Below, one piece after another: positions 24,353 through 34,459 of a DNA stretch of 64,000 nucleotides. A model generated the notes under the pieces. The model worked only from the letters and a program-made list of their open reading frames with translations, had not been told where the DNA came from and ran no database searches. The position numbers were made by a program, and so were the translations under genes. Source of the stretch: Aliivibrio sp. 1S175 (GTDB lineage Bacteria > Pseudomonadota > Gammaproteobacteria > Enterobacterales > Vibrionaceae); assembly GCF_001690985.1 (NCBI RefSeq), contig NZ_MAJS01000024.1, forward strand, positions 1 to 64,000, written 5' to 3'. Position 1 is the first letter of the stretch. Each line of letters starts with the position of its first letter.

Positions 24353-25555
24353 TTACACCGCTAATGGCATCTCGCTTGATGGTGGAATTGAATGCACTTT
24401 ACGTAAGCCATATACAGCAAGTAATGACATTAAGAACATAATCAATCCAACAGGCATCTGGCTGTTAGCTGGGATCATAGCTGCAACCATTGTTGCCAAA
24501 CCCGCACCTAAATTTTGCATTCCCCCCAGTAAAGCACCCGCGGTTCCCGCATGTTGTGGGAAAGGAGATAATGCGCCAGTTGTTGCCGCAGGGAATAAGA
24601 TACCTGCGCCTAAGAAATACAATACCGCGCCGCCAATTAACGTAGGTGCCGTTGTTAGCCCCATGATGCCAGGAACAAGTACAATTGTCGCACCAAGCAC
24701 AATCGACACTAAACCTACATCTAGCGATTTTTTCTCAGACCAATGCTTAGCAAGTACACTTGATAAACCAGCTCCAGCCAAATAACCAGGAATTGGTAAG
24801 ATAAATAAAATACTTACCGTTGTTGCTGGCAGTTTCAATTTACCACCTAATAATACACCAGCAGCCGCTTCAAATACGGCAACACCAGCGAACGTGGCAA
24901 CTAAACAAATCAAATACCCTTGAAAGCGGTGCTCTGATAATACGTGACGGTAACTCTTCCAAACAGGTTCTTTACGACGAACTTCTAATGGCAATGTTTC
25001 TTTCATCGAGGTGGTCATTATGATCAACACCGCAATACTAAACAAAGCCAAAAACAAGTAGCTTGAACGCCAGCCAAAAGCTTCGGTTAAGTAGCCACCA
25101 AGCACAGGTGCCAATAATGGAGAAAACATCATACACATACTGATAATGCTGTTTGTTCTATGCAATTCATCACCTGAGAAGCAATCTCTAGGGATCGTTC
25201 TACACATAACGCCTGCAGCACCGATACCTAAACCTTGAACAAAACAACCGGCTAAAAATAGCATGTAGTCGTGAGCAAACAAGGCAAGTAACGTACCTGC
25301 AATATATAGAGTAAGGCCTGATAAGATTACAACACGGCGACCTATGCGATCAGAGATTGGGCCATAAAAAAACTGTGATAATCCATAAGGAATTAAGTAA
25401 ACAGCCATAACCGCTTGTAATGATGAAGGGCTTACTTTGAATTCACTTGCCATGTAACCAATAGAGGGTACATACATAGTTTGGCTCATTTGACCAACAG
25501 CAACTAAAATAACGATCAGGAAACTGAACGTCGCAAGTGAATAAGACTTTTGCAT
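24353..25555 (-). CDS. emrD: Multidrug efflux MFS transporter EmrD
   Basis: This 400-residue integral membrane protein has twelve predicted helices. It has the MFS motif GPISDRIGRR between helices 2 and 3 and the DHA1 proline-rich motif C region (SPLLAPVLGGYL). Its opening (VAVGQMSQTMYVPSI) closely parallels E. coli EmrD. It would export amphipathic toxic compounds by proton antiport across the inner membrane. It stands alone between two terminators. Confidence 0.85.
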   Translation of the reverse strand: MQKSYSLATFSFLIVILVAVGQMSQTMYVPSIGYMASEFKVSPSSLQAVMAVYLIPYGLSQFFYGPISDRIGRRVVILSGLTLYIAGTLLALFAHDYMLFLAGCFVQGLGIGAAGVMCRTIPRDCFSGDELHRTNSIISMCMMFSPLLAPVLGGYLTEAFGWRSSYLFLALFSIAVLIIMTTSMKETLPLEVRRKEPVWKSYRHVLSEHRFQGYLICLVATFAGVAVFEAAAGVLLGGKLKLPATTVSILFILPIPGYLAGAGLSSVLAKHWSEKKSLDVGLVSIVLGATIVLVPGIMGLTTAPTLIGGAVLYFLGAGILFPAATTGALSPFPQHAGTAGALLGGMQNLGAGLATMVAAMIPANSQMPVGLIMFLMSLLAVYGLRKVHSIPPSSEMPLAV

Positions 25556-25632
25556 GACTGCTCTCCGAAAAACAGCAAAATATTAATAAGATAAGTTAAA
25601 TTAAGACAATAGATAACAAATTTAAAACAAGA

Positions 25633-25656
25633 AAAGAGAGCAACGCTGCTCTCTTT
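25633..25656 (-). terminator. Terminator after the second diguanylate cyclase gene
   Basis: A perfect 10-bp stem (AAAGAGAGCA/TGCTCTCTTT) has a 4-nt loop. On the minus strand a T-rich run follows. It lies between the cyclase stop (25807) and the emrD start. Confidence 0.75.
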
Positions 25657-25806
25657 ATTTATGCGGATAATAAGGGGATTAGATAAAACTGGCAATCTAA
25701 TTCAGTCTTATTTCAGGAGAGATTTTTTATATTATTTGGATTAGTTTTACTAATGTTAAATTCAAATAAGGAAACAATGCATTCCTCTTTTTTAATCAGC
25801 ATTATT

Positions 25807-27261
25807 TTAATCAAAATAAGCAACAACTTGATTACGACCTTGTTTTTTGGCTTGATAAAGTGCTTCATCTGCCTTATTTAATAATCGAGTACAATCTAGC
25901 GTTTCTTTATTGACTTCAGCCACACCAATACTGCTCGTGAATTGAACGATCTCAATACTTGTGGTTATTTCTATCTTGCAAATAGAACGAAGTAACTCGT
26001 TAAGTAGGGTTTGTGCTTGTAATACTGTCGTGTTAACTAAAATCATGACAAATTCGTCCCCTCCTAAACGCGCAAACAAGTCCCCCTTGGCCACCCTCTC
26101 TTCGCAAATTAGACTAAATTGGCGTAATACCTCATCACCAATATCATGACCGTAGGTATCGTTAATTTGCTTGAAGTAATCAATATCAAAAAGAGCGACG
26201 GAAAAAGGTTGTTTATTTTCATGATAATTGTCAATAAATTCACTTGCTTTCAATTTAAAGCAGCGACGATTGCATGATCCCGTTAAATCATCATATAACG
26301 CCAGTTTAGAATAATGCTGAGCTTTAGTGTCTAACTTAGAAACGTAATAAATATTTTTAATCAAAAATAAGCTTAGCGCCAACAATAAAAAGCAAACCGT
26401 CGCCATCGTAATATACAGAGGAATAAACCAATACTCCTTCGCCTTCGTTACCAAAATGAGAAAGGGTAAATCAGATGCTTTTTTCACAAAAATACCTTGA
26501 TAAGCACCGTCATACTTTTTACTTGAATCAAACATCAATTCTTGGTTATATTTTAATCCATTGATTTTATCGTAAGGGACATAATCAAAGTCAATCGTCT
26601 CACCAGTAGGTAAATACTTAGGCACACTGGTCGCAAGCACCGTAAAATCACGACTAAGTATCGTAATGGTTGAACCTTGTGATAAATTGGCACTTCTTAA
26701 TGCTTTGGTAAAAAACGTAAAATCCGTTAGCAAACCGACAATACCCGCGAACTCTCCTTTTTTATCCGTTATCCTCACCCCTTGCACCACCACATTGCGA
26801 TTGAGGATATCTTTAAAAGGCGCGGTAATAATGGATTCTATCTCACCATGATTATTTCGTAATTTTTGGCAGTACTCACGAGAAGAAAGATCGACGCCAC
26901 CCACCGTCTTCGTTTTTAGTAACACACAATTTTTATCTACAGCAAACACATGAATAGCATTCATTAACGTTTGATAGTGCAACTCGAAGACCTTAGCTTG
27001 CTCTTGATAATGATCGTCTGAAAGGGCTAATTGAGCAAAGCTGTCTTGAGTTAACTCTCTAGATAATTGAGTTAATACAAAGTTGGAGTGATTAAAGGCA
27101 GTTTGAAGCCAAATAGACACAAAATTCGCATTAAACTTTAGTTCACTTTCAATAATGCGGCTCTGTTTCTGATAACTTTTCACGATATAAAATGCAGAAC
27201 AAGTTAAAGCAATAGCCAATAGCAGCAGTGACCCGCTCAAAATAATTCGTTTTACCCTCAT
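25807..27261 (-). CDS. Membrane diguanylate cyclase, paralogue lacking the I-site
   Basis: The start at 27276 or, better, ATG 27261 after GGGGAAAA gives 484 residues. The layout is the same as the cyclase at 21-22.5 kb: membrane helix, dCache-like periplasmic sensor with matching segments (VDKNCVLLKTKT and DLSSREYC here, IDKNCILTHSKT and DVSHREYC there), second helix, GGDEF. The active site LGGDEFVMI is intact, but the residue that would be the Arg of RxxD is Ala (AKGD), so product inhibition at the I-site is probably lost. The two genes appear to be a diverged duplication. Confidence 0.9.
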   Translation of the reverse strand: MRVKRIILSGSLLLLAIALTCSAFYIVKSYQKQSRIIESELKFNANFVSIWLQTAFNHSNFVLTQLSRELTQDSFAQLALSDDHYQEQAKVFELHYQTLMNAIHVFAVDKNCVLLKTKTVGGVDLSSREYCQKLRNNHGEIESIITAPFKDILNRNVVVQGVRITDKKGEFAGIVGLLTDFTFFTKALRSANLSQGSTITILSRDFTVLATSVPKYLPTGETIDFDYVPYDKINGLKYNQELMFDSSKKYDGAYQGIFVKKASDLPFLILVTKAKEYWFIPLYITMATVCFLLLALSLFLIKNIYYVSKLDTKAQHYSKLALYDDLTGSCNRRCFKLKASEFIDNYHENKQPFSVALFDIDYFKQINDTYGHDIGDEVLRQFSLICEERVAKGDLFARLGGDEFVMILVNTTVLQAQTLLNELLRSICKIEITTSIEIVQFTSSIGVAEVNKETLDCTRLLNKADEALYQAKKQGRNQVVAYFD

Positions 27262-27426
27262 TTTTCCCCAAAACATTCACAGTCGTGTTCAATGTTCACA
27301 CGGTACAGGAATATTTTTTGTATAAAAATAAATCATTGTTAATTTTAGCAACAGTATTACCAATGAGGCACTGTCTCTTAATTGATAAATCTAATATCTA
27401 AAAATCTACACACTATAGACACAAAA

Positions 27427-27449
27427 AAGCCAGCTACATGAGCTGGCTT
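27427..27449 (-). terminator. Terminator of rhlE
   Basis: A 9-bp perfect stem (AAGCCAGCT/AGCTGGCTT) has a 5-nt loop. The minus strand continues with a T-run. It lies 20 nt after the rhlE stop. Confidence 0.8.
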
Positions 27450-27468
27450 CTGTTTATCTACCTAACCA

Positions 27469-28980
27469 TTATTGCTGTGGTTGAGGCTTACGTGCAGGGC
27501 GTGGACCTTGACGACGTGGTTTTGTACCGTCTGTCTTTGGCTTTGCTGCACCGTTTGGTTTTCCACCACCGAAGTTGCTGCCATTTCCACGGTTCTCACC
27601 ATTGCCTTTCGATCTAGGTTTACCACCATCAGTAGGACGTTTCTTCGCATTGCCGCCCTCTTTCTTAGCAGCGCCGCCTTCTTTGTTCTCTGTATTACGT
27701 CTTGGTGCAGGTTTAGCACCTTGTCTATGGCCACTGCGGTTTTCACCAGAGCGCTGACCATCTCTATGATCTTGTCTTGGCGCCTGAGTTTTCTTTGGTT
27801 TTTTCGCTTTTATTGGGCGAGAATCTAATCTTGACTCAGGCACTTTCATTTCAGGCTCAAAACCTTCAAGAACATGACGAGGTAAGATTTTTTGAATTAA
27901 ACGCTCAATCGCAAATAGTTCACCCGCTTCATCTTCACTCACAAAAGAAATTGCTTTCCCTGTTGCGCCAGCACGGCCAGTACGGCCAATACGGTGAACG
28001 TAATCTTCAGGTACTTTTGGTAAGTCAACGTTGATAACTTGTGGTAATTGTTCGATATCTAAACCACGAGCCGCAATATCCGTCGCAACAAGAACACGCA
28101 CTTGACCAGATTTGAAATTAGCTAATGCTTTAGTACGTGCGCCTTGGCTCTTATTACCGTGGATAGCCGCAGAGCTAATGCCTTTTTCTTCAAGTGTTTT
28201 TGCTAAACGGTTTGCACCATGTTTAGTTTTGCTGAAAACCAATACTTGTTTCCAGTCATGGTCTTTAATTAGCTTAGTAAGAACGCGTGCTTTTTTCGTT
28301 TTATCAACAACGTACACCGATTGTTCAACCGTTTCTGCTGTTGTATTACGCGTTGCTACTGAAATTTCTACAGGGTTATTTACAAGCCCTTTTGCTAGCT
28401 GACGGATCTCATCAGAAAACGTTGCTGAGAACAGTAAGTTTTGACGATTCTTAGGTAACTTAGCTAAGATTTTTTTGATGTCGTGAATAAAGCCCATATC
28501 TAACATACGGTCAGCTTCATCCAATACTAGGATTTCTAGTTGGTCAAATTTAATTGCATTTTGATTAGCAAGATCCAATAAACGACCTGGCGTTGCAACC
28601 AATACATCCACACCTTTACGAAGGCGTTGCATTTGTGGGTTAGCTTTAACACCACCAAACACGACATCAGACGTTAGCGGAAGATTTATACTGTATTTTT
28701 CAACACTCTCATGTACTTGCGCCGCAAGCTCACGAGTTGGTGTTAATACTAATGCACGAACTTGGTTAAACTTAAGTTTCGGGCCTTTTGATAAACGCTC
28801 AAGAAGAGGTAGTGTAAAGCCTGCTGTTTTACCTGTACCCGTTTGAGCTGCCGCCATAACATCCTTCCCTTCAATTACCGCTGGAATCGCTTGTAATTGG
28901 ATCGGTGAAGGCGTGCTGTAACCTTGTGCTTCTACAGCCTTTAAAATAGGGGCAGATAAGCCCAGAGAGGTAAAACCCAT
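27469..28980 (-). CDS. rhlE: ATP-dependent RNA helicase RhlE
   Basis: The frame runs to 29016. The ATG at 28980 ([13 protein letters not shown]) matches the RhlE N-terminus, so I choose it, giving 503 residues. The DEAD-box core has AQTGTGKT (45-52), DEAD and HRIGRTGR. A long low-complexity C-terminal tail (about residues 385-503) is rich in Lys, Arg, Gly, Pro, Asn and Gln, typical of RhlE-type RNA tethering tails. The protein remodels rRNA precursors and is often needed in the cold. A ribosome site is not obvious at any of the three possible starts. Confidence 0.92.
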   Translation of the reverse strand: MGFTSLGLSAPILKAVEAQGYSTPSPIQLQAIPAVIEGKDVMAAAQTGTGKTAGFTLPLLERLSKGPKLKFNQVRALVLTPTRELAAQVHESVEKYSINLPLTSDVVFGGVKANPQMQRLRKGVDVLVATPGRLLDLANQNAIKFDQLEILVLDEADRMLDMGFIHDIKKILAKLPKNRQNLLFSATFSDEIRQLAKGLVNNPVEISVATRNTTAETVEQSVYVVDKTKKARVLTKLIKDHDWKQVLVFSKTKHGANRLAKTLEEKGISSAAIHGNKSQGARTKALANFKSGQVRVLVATDIAARGLDIEQLPQVINVDLPKVPEDYVHRIGRTGRAGATGKAISFVSEDEAGELFAIERLIQKILPRHVLEGFEPEMKVPESRLDSRPIKAKKPKKTQAPRQDHRDGQRSGENRSGHRQGAKPAPRRNTENKEGGAAKKEGGNAKKRPTDGGKPRSKGNGENRGNGSNFGGGKPNGAAKPKTDGTKPRRQGPRPARKPQPQQ

Positions 28981-29150
28981 ACTAAAATTTACTCTATCAA
29001 TGTTCATTAAGCGCAAAACTGCGAGCGCTGTAGGATACAGTAACTGAGAGATTACTCAATCTTTGATTACCACAACCACTAAAACTCTAATTAATTCAAC
29101 TTAAAAACAACAATACTGCAAAATGAAATTAATACATTGCGGCTATAAAA

Positions 29151-29174
29151 AAGCCGAGCAATATAGCTCGGCTT
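29151..29174 (-). terminator. Terminator of the YebC/YeeN-family gene
   Basis: A 9-bp perfect stem (AAGCCGAGC/GCTCGGCTT) has a 6-nt loop, with a T-run on the minus strand just after the gene stop at 29201. Confidence 0.8.
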
Positions 29175-29200
29175 TTGATGTTTTAATTGAATAATTACAA

Positions 29201-29923
29201 TTAATCTTCTAATTCTGCGTTGTGATACACTTGCTGAACATCATCACAATCATCTAATAGATCTAAGAATTTTTGGAACTTCTCAGCATCTTCACCCGTG
29301 ATTTCCATTGGGTTTTGAGGAACAAATGTAATTTCCTCAACATCAACCACTAAATCAGGGTATTCAGCAGCCAGTGCTGTTTTTACTTTAAAGAACTCGG
29401 TGTTTGGTGCAAATACTGTGATCACGCCATCTTCAAGTTCAATGTCTGTGACATCTACGTCTTGCATCATTAACGCTTCAAGTACTGCTTCTTCATCTTC
29501 ACCTTTAAACTGGAATACAGCTTGGTGATCAAACATATGAGAACTTGTACCAGGGCTACCAATTTTAGCACCTGTTTTAACGAAACATTGACGAACGTCT
29601 TGGAAAGTACGGTTGCCATTATCTGTTAAACAGTCAACGATTACGCTTGCGCCGCCTGGAGCAAAGCCTTCGTAACGTGCGTGTTGGTAATCTTCACCAC
29701 CGCCGCCGTTTGCTTTATCAATCGCTTTATCAATGATGTGTGTCGGTACCTGATCTTTTTTCGCTTTCGAAATAAGATGTTTTAGAGACAAGTTCATGTC
29801 TGGATCAGGACCGCCATTCTTAGCACACATGTAAATTTCTTTACCGTATTTAGAATAAACTTTGATTTTTGCGCCTTGTGTTTTAGCCATTGAAGACTTG
29901 CGCACTTCAAAACTTCTTCCCAT
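29201..29923 (-). CDS. YebC/PmpR family protein, YeeN type
   Basis: The frame opens at 29977, but ATG 29923 ([11 protein letters not shown]) matches the family N-terminus and follows AGAGAG; the product is then 240 residues. Family signatures are [20 protein letters not shown], the acidic [15 protein letters not shown] loop, and a C-terminal [12 protein letters not shown]. It is closer to E. coli YeeN than to YebC. YebC-type proteins are soluble. Some bind DNA, and others help ribosomes through proline-rich stretches. Which applies here is not known. Confidence 0.9.
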
Positions 29924-30014
29924 CGGAATTCTCTCTTTTTTGATTGTGGACTTAAAATTATCGGCAGATTCTACCAAATTACAGTGGTTATACGCTAGTA
30001 AAGATCAAGGAACC

Positions 30015-30221
30015 TTACGCTACACCCATTTTTGACTTATATTTTTCAATTGATTGCTGAAAAAAGAAACGTTCAGCCTCATCTTCTAACTTATTTTCCT
30101 CTGTTTTCCAAAGGTCTGGGCCTGCTTTTGCATTCTTAACCTTCCAAACAAAGAACGCCGCTTGTTTATCTAGCTCTATTTCATTTTTTTCTTTAGGAGG
30201 CAATAAGGACAAGTTTTTCAT
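30015..30221 (-). CDS. Small conserved-type hypothetical protein (68 aa)
   Basis: The 68-residue soluble protein begins MKNLSLLPPKEKNEIELDKQ and carries a helical acidic/basic segment (ENKLEDEAERFFFQQSIEKYK). The ATG follows TAGGAGGC-type context weakly. Its style fits small Vibrionaceae proteins of unknown function (I believe the DUF3283 group, unverified). It may share the transcript with the YebC-like gene 90 nt downstream. Confidence 0.6.
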   Translation of the reverse strand: MKNLSLLPPKEKNEIELDKQAAFFVWKVKNAKAGPDLWKTEENKLEDEAERFFFQQSIEKYKSKMGVA

Positions 30222-30236
30222 AGCAAGCTCATTTAA

Positions 30237-30371
30237 TTAATCACGAATAAAGTTTAATGCTTCGTCGTTAAATTTTCTAGTCAAAAACGTATTCACAAAG
30301 AAAAACAATTTTCCTTCATCAATAGAAATACCAACGGCATAACGTTCAGGTTTAAAACATAACCAAAATTC
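30237..30371 (-). pseudogene. Possible gene fragment without a start codon
   Basis: A minus-strand frame of about 44 codons reads EFWLCFKPERYAVGISIDE and ends FNDEALNFIRD before a stop at 30237. It has protein-like composition but no ATG, GTG or TTG near its start, and an in-frame TGA precedes it. It is probably a remnant of a small gene upstream of the 68-residue protein. Family not recognised. Confidence 0.3.
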
Positions 30372-30552
30372 TCAACAATAAAGCACCTGTTAACATTAGT
30401 TCTATCAATTAATGAGGTACTATCTCTCTCTCATTTATCGATAATAGCTAAACTAAAGCATTATCATCGTCTAGATACGTTGGTGTTAAATGACTATCTC
30501 AATATAACGAGAGTCACTCAATATCAAAATCTTGCTAATTTAAGTAACTAAA

Positions 30553-30939
30553 ATGAAAAGTAACAGAAAATCTACGGTTAAAAACCTTATCATCGTCTTC
30601 ACGGTATTAATTCCAGTTTGTATCGCGGCAAAGCCTTTTTTATCAAACATAGAGCATCAATCTAAATTGAGAGTATTAGAAGGCATTGAAACCTTTGTTA
30701 CCCACACACAAACACTTAATGATGCCTCATCAGTCGCTTCAGACTTTGATACCGACTCTGTAATTAGACTTGTTAATCCACAAGATAGCTTACTAACATC
30801 AGTAGATAACAATAGCGTTTATATCGGTTTTTCTGACTCTCCGAAAACACTTAAAAATACGAAATGTTACTTCCATTATACTCAAGCCAATGAATCCACA
30901 CTCACAGCAAGTTATGTCATAGAAAACAGTGGATGTTAA
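30553..30939 (+). CDS. Hypothetical exported or membrane-anchored protein (128 aa)
   Basis: The ATG at 30553 follows a weak AAGTAACTAA context. A basic N-terminus (KSNRKSTVKN) and hydrophobic stretch (about 11-27) form a membrane anchor or signal. The rest is a polar, periplasmic-type domain with two cysteines (near 104 and 128) that could pair. A terminator follows. The layout recalls pseudopilin-like or small periplasmic proteins, but no family is recognised. Confidence 0.6.
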   Translation: MKSNRKSTVKNLIIVFTVLIPVCIAAKPFLSNIEHQSKLRVLEGIETFVTHTQTLNDASSVASDFDTDSVIRLVNPQDSLLTSVDNNSVYIGFSDSPKTLKNTKCYFHYTQANESTLTASYVIENSGC

Positions 30940-30968
30940 GAACCAAACTTACAATTAAAAGCAACAAA

Positions 30969-30990
30969 AATGCGCCGAAGTAGGCGCATT
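30969..30990. terminator. Bidirectional terminator between convergent small genes
   Basis: AATGCGCC/GGCGCATT forms an 8-bp perfect stem with a 6-nt loop, between the 128-residue gene (plus) and the 64-residue gene (minus). Confidence 0.6.
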
Positions 30991-31030
30991 GATAATAAAG
31001 CGTTGAAGGTATGAATGTAGAACTCAAAAA

Positions 31031-31225
31031 TTAATGGATAAGGCCTAAGTCTTTCGCTTCTTCTAGCGTAAGACCACTTTCTCTAATTTCTCGCATTGCT
31101 TCAATACGACGACGTGCTGCTACTTTTTTCTGACACTCTGTAATATTTGTTACCATTTCATCAGCAATTTCATACTTGCCTTTCATATCGGTGATTTCAC
31201 CGTGATCAATAGAATTTATAGACAT
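31031..31225 (-). CDS. Small hypothetical helical protein (64 aa)
   Basis: ATG 31225 follows AGGAGG, a strong site that fixes the start. The 64-residue product is charged and helical (AARRRIEAMREIRES), ending EEAKDLGLIH, without membrane segments. Family not recognised, though such short Arg-rich proteins are common in Vibrionaceae. A terminator lies 40 nt downstream. Confidence 0.65.
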   Translation of the reverse strand: MSINSIDHGEITDMKGKYEIADEMVTNITECQKKVAARRRIEAMREIRESGLTLEEAKDLGLIH

Positions 31226-31515
31226 AATAACCTCCTAAATCCATACCCTTCAGATGTATATTTAGCAAAGCCGATTGCACTTGTTAAATCTATTTCTTTC
31301 ATAATGTGATCGAAGCTATATTTGTGATTATTTTTCCCAAAAACACTATCTTTAATAGTATCAGTTGGACTACATTTAAGGTTCTACCCGCAAGAAAAGT
31401 ATCTGCGCTATATCACTTATTTAGTCGCACCCATTCTCTATACTTTGCTTTTTCATTAAAATTTATTTTTTATTATTCGTGATATTTACTCAGGTGAGTT
31501 ACCCTAGTTTCTACA

Positions 31516-31893
31516 TTGATAAAAATAATGATAACTATGACCATCAACGCTATCGACATTACGGTTCTTACCGAGTCACCTTCAACAGAATCGCTACTCA
31601 CTACGGCATCACTCAATACCGCTTCTGGCATTACTTGCGAGAATTGCCAAGCTTGCTGCTGTAAATTAGAAGTGATGATAATTACCGACACTGGGGTACC
31701 AGAAGAGTATATTGATCATGATGATTGGGGAGGGGAGGTTATGTTACGTCTAGATGATGGTTGGTGTGCTGCTGTTGATCGCGACACTCTAATGTGTACG
31801 ATTTATGAAAACCGTCCATGGATCTGCCGTGAATTTGAAATGGCTTCTTATGAATGTGAAGAAGAACGAAAAGTACAGGGCATCGATAAATAG
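31516..31893 (+). CDS. YkgJ-family cysteine cluster protein
   Basis: The product is up to 125 residues, with alternative ATGs at 31528 and 31537. A CxxCxxCCC cluster (residues 41-49) and later cysteines in CAAVDRDTLMCTIYENRPWICREF follow the YkgJ/UPF0153 pattern, in which the cysteines bind zinc or an iron-sulfur centre. The YENRPWICR segment is the family's most conserved part. Function in the cell is unknown. The first 38 residues are poorly conserved in style, so the true start may be at one of the inner ATGs. Confidence 0.8.
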   Translation: MIKIMITMTINAIDITVLTESPSTESLLTTASLNTASGITCENCQACCCKLEVMIITDTGVPEEYIDHDDWGGEVMLRLDDGWCAAVDRDTLMCTIYENRPWICREFEMASYECEEERKVQGIDK

Positions 31894-31918
31894 ACACCCC
31901 GACCTTTAAGTAAAAAAT

Positions 31919-32410
31919 CTACACGGTTTCTAAATACGTTAAATATAAACGCGCATCAAATTCTAATTGATGGTAATCAGGTTCCATGTGGCAACACAAC
32001 GCATAAAATGCCTTGTTATGATCTTTCTCTTTGATGTGCGCTAATTCATGAACCACTAACATTTTTAATAACGGTTCTGGCGCTTTACGAAACACACTCG
32101 AAATACGTATTTCATTTTTTGCTTTTAGCTTATTGCCATGAATGCGAGAAACAAATGTGTGCAAGCCTAACGCGTTATTCACAATATGAATTTTAGGGTC
32201 ATACACCACTTTACTTAATGGCGAAGACTTTTTAATGTATTTATTCTTCAATGCTTGAGTATAATCAAACAACGCCTTTTCTGACGTAATATCATGCATC
32301 GTTGGGTATTTATTTTTCACCCACTCAGCTAACTTACCATTGGCTATCATCGGTTCAACTTGAGCCAAAATATGTTCAGGGTACCCTTTTAAATATCGCA
32401 ATTTAGTCAT
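31919..32410 (-). CDS. YgjP-like zinc metallopeptidase-domain protein
   Basis: The protein has 163 residues with the metal-binding HELAH motif at 121-125 and a further His at 131 (EKDHNKAFY), the YgjP/WLM arrangement of the M48-like gluzincin fold. YgjP relatives include proposed metallopeptidases and an E. coli protein reported to act on UTP; the substrate here is unknown. It is cytoplasmic, with no signal peptide. It converges on the YkgJ-like gene, and ends 26 nt from it. Confidence 0.82.
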   Translation of the reverse strand: MTKLRYLKGYPEHILAQVEPMIANGKLAEWVKNKYPTMHDITSEKALFDYTQALKNKYIKKSSPLSKVVYDPKIHIVNNALGLHTFVSRIHGNKLKAKNEIRISSVFRKAPEPLLKMLVVHELAHIKEKDHNKAFYALCCHMEPDYHQLEFDARLYLTYLETV

Positions 32411-32520
32411 GCTTTATACTCATGATCTCATTTTACTAATAATGTACTATTGTACCCTACTTTCTTTATCGCTACCCTACCCCTATCGTTTTCTATCCTT
32501 AACCAATTAAAAGAGACCTC

Positions 32521-32805
32521 ATGAGTTTTCGTCATTTTATCTCCCGTACTATTAGTCAGATCACAACATCTATGAGCGAAGTCCTTGAGTTTCAATCTCG
32601 AATTTGGATTATAAACATCCACGAAGGTACGCTCAATGACGAGTCATTTGTTATCAATGAAGATAATTTTCAAACCCCAATGCAATGGATGGTGAAAAGA
32701 CAATACAGCACAGAGATGATAGAAAAAGTAGACGCCATGAGACGGTCACAAATCATAGTGCTAATACTTAATAACGTAGAACATCGGTTAATTAGAGTAA
32801 AGTGA
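32521..32805 (+). CDS. Hypothetical protein (94 aa)
   Basis: ATG 32521 follows AAAAGAGA. The product is soluble with balanced charge, including SEVLEFQSRIWIINIHEGT and a helical end. The frame on the opposite strand (32428-32622) overlaps it, but it lacks a ribosome site and looks like a shadow. No family recognised. Confidence 0.5.
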   Translation: MSFRHFISRTISQITTSMSEVLEFQSRIWIINIHEGTLNDESFVINEDNFQTPMQWMVKRQYSTEMIEKVDAMRRSQIIVLILNNVEHRLIRVK

Positions 32806-32931
32806 TGCAAGCTCCATAGCGCGTTCTTCAGTAAGAACGTTCCATACGAGCCGTTATTGAGGAATTAGAAAAGGAGAATGAATATATGCATTCAGAAATA
32901 ACATTCTTTAAATTTAATTATTCTTAAAAAT

Positions 32932-32960
32932 CAAGCCGACTCATTAAATAAGTCGGCTTG
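32932..32960 (-). terminator. Terminator of gbpA
   Basis: A perfect 10-bp stem (CAAGCCGACT/AGTCGGCTTG) has a 9-nt loop, 24 nt after the gbpA stop. It may also serve the plus-strand small gene. Confidence 0.7.
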
Positions 32961-32983
32961 AGCATTATTTTAACGGTAAATAA

Positions 32984-34459
32984 TTACTTCACTTTATCCC
33001 AAGCCATTGACCAATCAGAACCAACACCTGGTGCAAAGTTAGTTGCTGTTTCTGTCCACTGAACACAGTAACCAGAATATGGAAATTCTTTACACTGGTA
33101 AACAGACCCATCCTCAGCCAGCACTTTAGTACCTGCCGTATAATTTTTCACATTTTCTGGAAATACAAAATCATAATCACCTGCGGGTGGCGGTGTTTGA
33201 TCTTCCATTAAATGGAAATCAGACATTGTTTGCTCAATTAACTCACCATCAGTGTTTTTGATACGAGATACAAGCATGTGATGGCCTTCTTCTGATTTAG
33301 ACAATGTCATTAATACAGATTTAGTTTCGCCATCGTTTAATTCCACAACCGCATTAGATAGTGCTTCTTTTGCATGGTTGTAGACAGTCAGTTCAACGTT
33401 CATATTACCTACGGCATATAACGTAAGGTCTAATTCAGTTGCAGATTCACCAACCATATACATAGGTTCTAGGCCTTGTAAATCTAGCTCATACGTTGGT
33501 TCTGGCGTTTCAATTTGGTAACCAATTTCAACACTCTTTAAGCCACTGCCTGCTTTTAAATACACTGGATTTGAACCAAATGCAGGGACAAAGTCGCCTT
33601 TATCATTCAATTTACCAGCGCCAATATTTGATTGCTCTTGATTGATTTTAGTTGCTAATGCATGCGTCCAATTATTTGCTTGGCCTTGAGTTGCATTTTC
33701 AATCGTTACGCTAGTCGATAAACGGTTGTTTTCACCCGATGCATCAAATACACGAGTAAAGACGCTATCACCCACATTAAGATCACGAGTAGGGTTAATT
33801 TGCCCCCCTTGAGTCCAGGTAGGGTCAACCACTCCACCATCACCGTTAAATTTAACATCAATCACGTTGTAGAATGCTGCCGCAGTGTCACCCACATCCC
33901 AAACCGCAAGAATTACTTGATAACCTTCACGCTCAGGTACGACACACGCATGAGAAAATGTTTGTGGATATAGCGGCGGCTTTGCCATGTTGTAATCAAG
34001 TTCACAGAACGGCGTCAAATCAAAAGAGTCACGCGTTAATACTGAATTTTGATTCCAGTTCTGTTTTGTCATGTAGTACTTCCACGTTTTTGTTACGTGG
34101 TTAGCGGTAAATGTCCATTCAAACGTTTGTTGCCCTGCTGCAATTGGACGCTTAACCCAACGATCTGCTGTTTGTTCATTTAACTCAGAAAATTGAACTA
34201 AACCTGCCCCTGCAATTTGACCATCTGCGGGGCCTTTTTCAGGAAATCCTTCAGGGCCTTCAACGCTTTGAGGTTCCCACTGTACTGAACCACAGTTTGT
34301 ATTCTTTTCTTGTGTATCAGACGTTGGAAATTTACATAGCGCAGCACGAGAGCCAGCAATACCGCCATTGGTTTGAGAAACATAACCATGGGCAGAAACA
34401 CCAGAGCTAACAGCGATTAACGATAATGCTAATAACGTTTTTCTTGAGCATTTGTTCAT
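32984..34459 (-). CDS. gbpA: GbpA: secreted chitin/GlcNAc-binding AA10 lytic polysaccharide monooxygenase
   Basis: The protein has 491 residues. A signal peptide ends at Ala23, so the mature protein begins with His24 (HGYV), the N-terminal copper-binding His of AA10 enzymes. Domain 1 (to about 205) carries the chitin-oxidising fold with the HVTKTW and [14 protein letters not shown] segments. Two middle domains are GbpA type, and a C-terminal CBM73/CBM5-like chitin-binding domain has paired cysteines and Trp (about 430-491). It is exported by type II secretion in Vibrio and aids chitin use and attachment to host surfaces. Length matches V. cholerae GbpA closely. Confidence 0.95.
   Translation of the reverse strand: MNKCSRKTLLALSLIAVSSGVSAHGYVSQTNGGIAGSRAALCKFPTSDTQEKNTNCGSVQWEPQSVEGPEGFPEKGPADGQIAGAGLVQFSELNEQTADRWVKRPIAAGQQTFEWTFTANHVTKTWKYYMTKQNWNQNSVLTRDSFDLTPFCELDYNMAKPPLYPQTFSHACVVPEREGYQVILAVWDVGDTAAAFYNVIDVKFNGDGGVVDPTWTQGGQINPTRDLNVGDSVFTRVFDASGENNRLSTSVTIENATQGQANNWTHALATKINQEQSNIGAGKLNDKGDFVPAFGSNPVYLKAGSGLKSVEIGYQIETPEPTYELDLQGLEPMYMVGESATELDLTLYAVGNMNVELTVYNHAKEALSNAVVELNDGETKSVLMTLSKSEEGHHMLVSRIKNTDGELIEQTMSDFHLMEDQTPPPAGDYDFVFPENVKNYTAGTKVLAEDGSVYQCKEFPYSGYCVQWTETATNFAPGVGSDWSMAWDKVK

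Noticed and set aside
27472-28402. Several plus-strand ORFs opposite rhlE
   Set aside because: All are antisense shadows of the helicase and its low-complexity tail.
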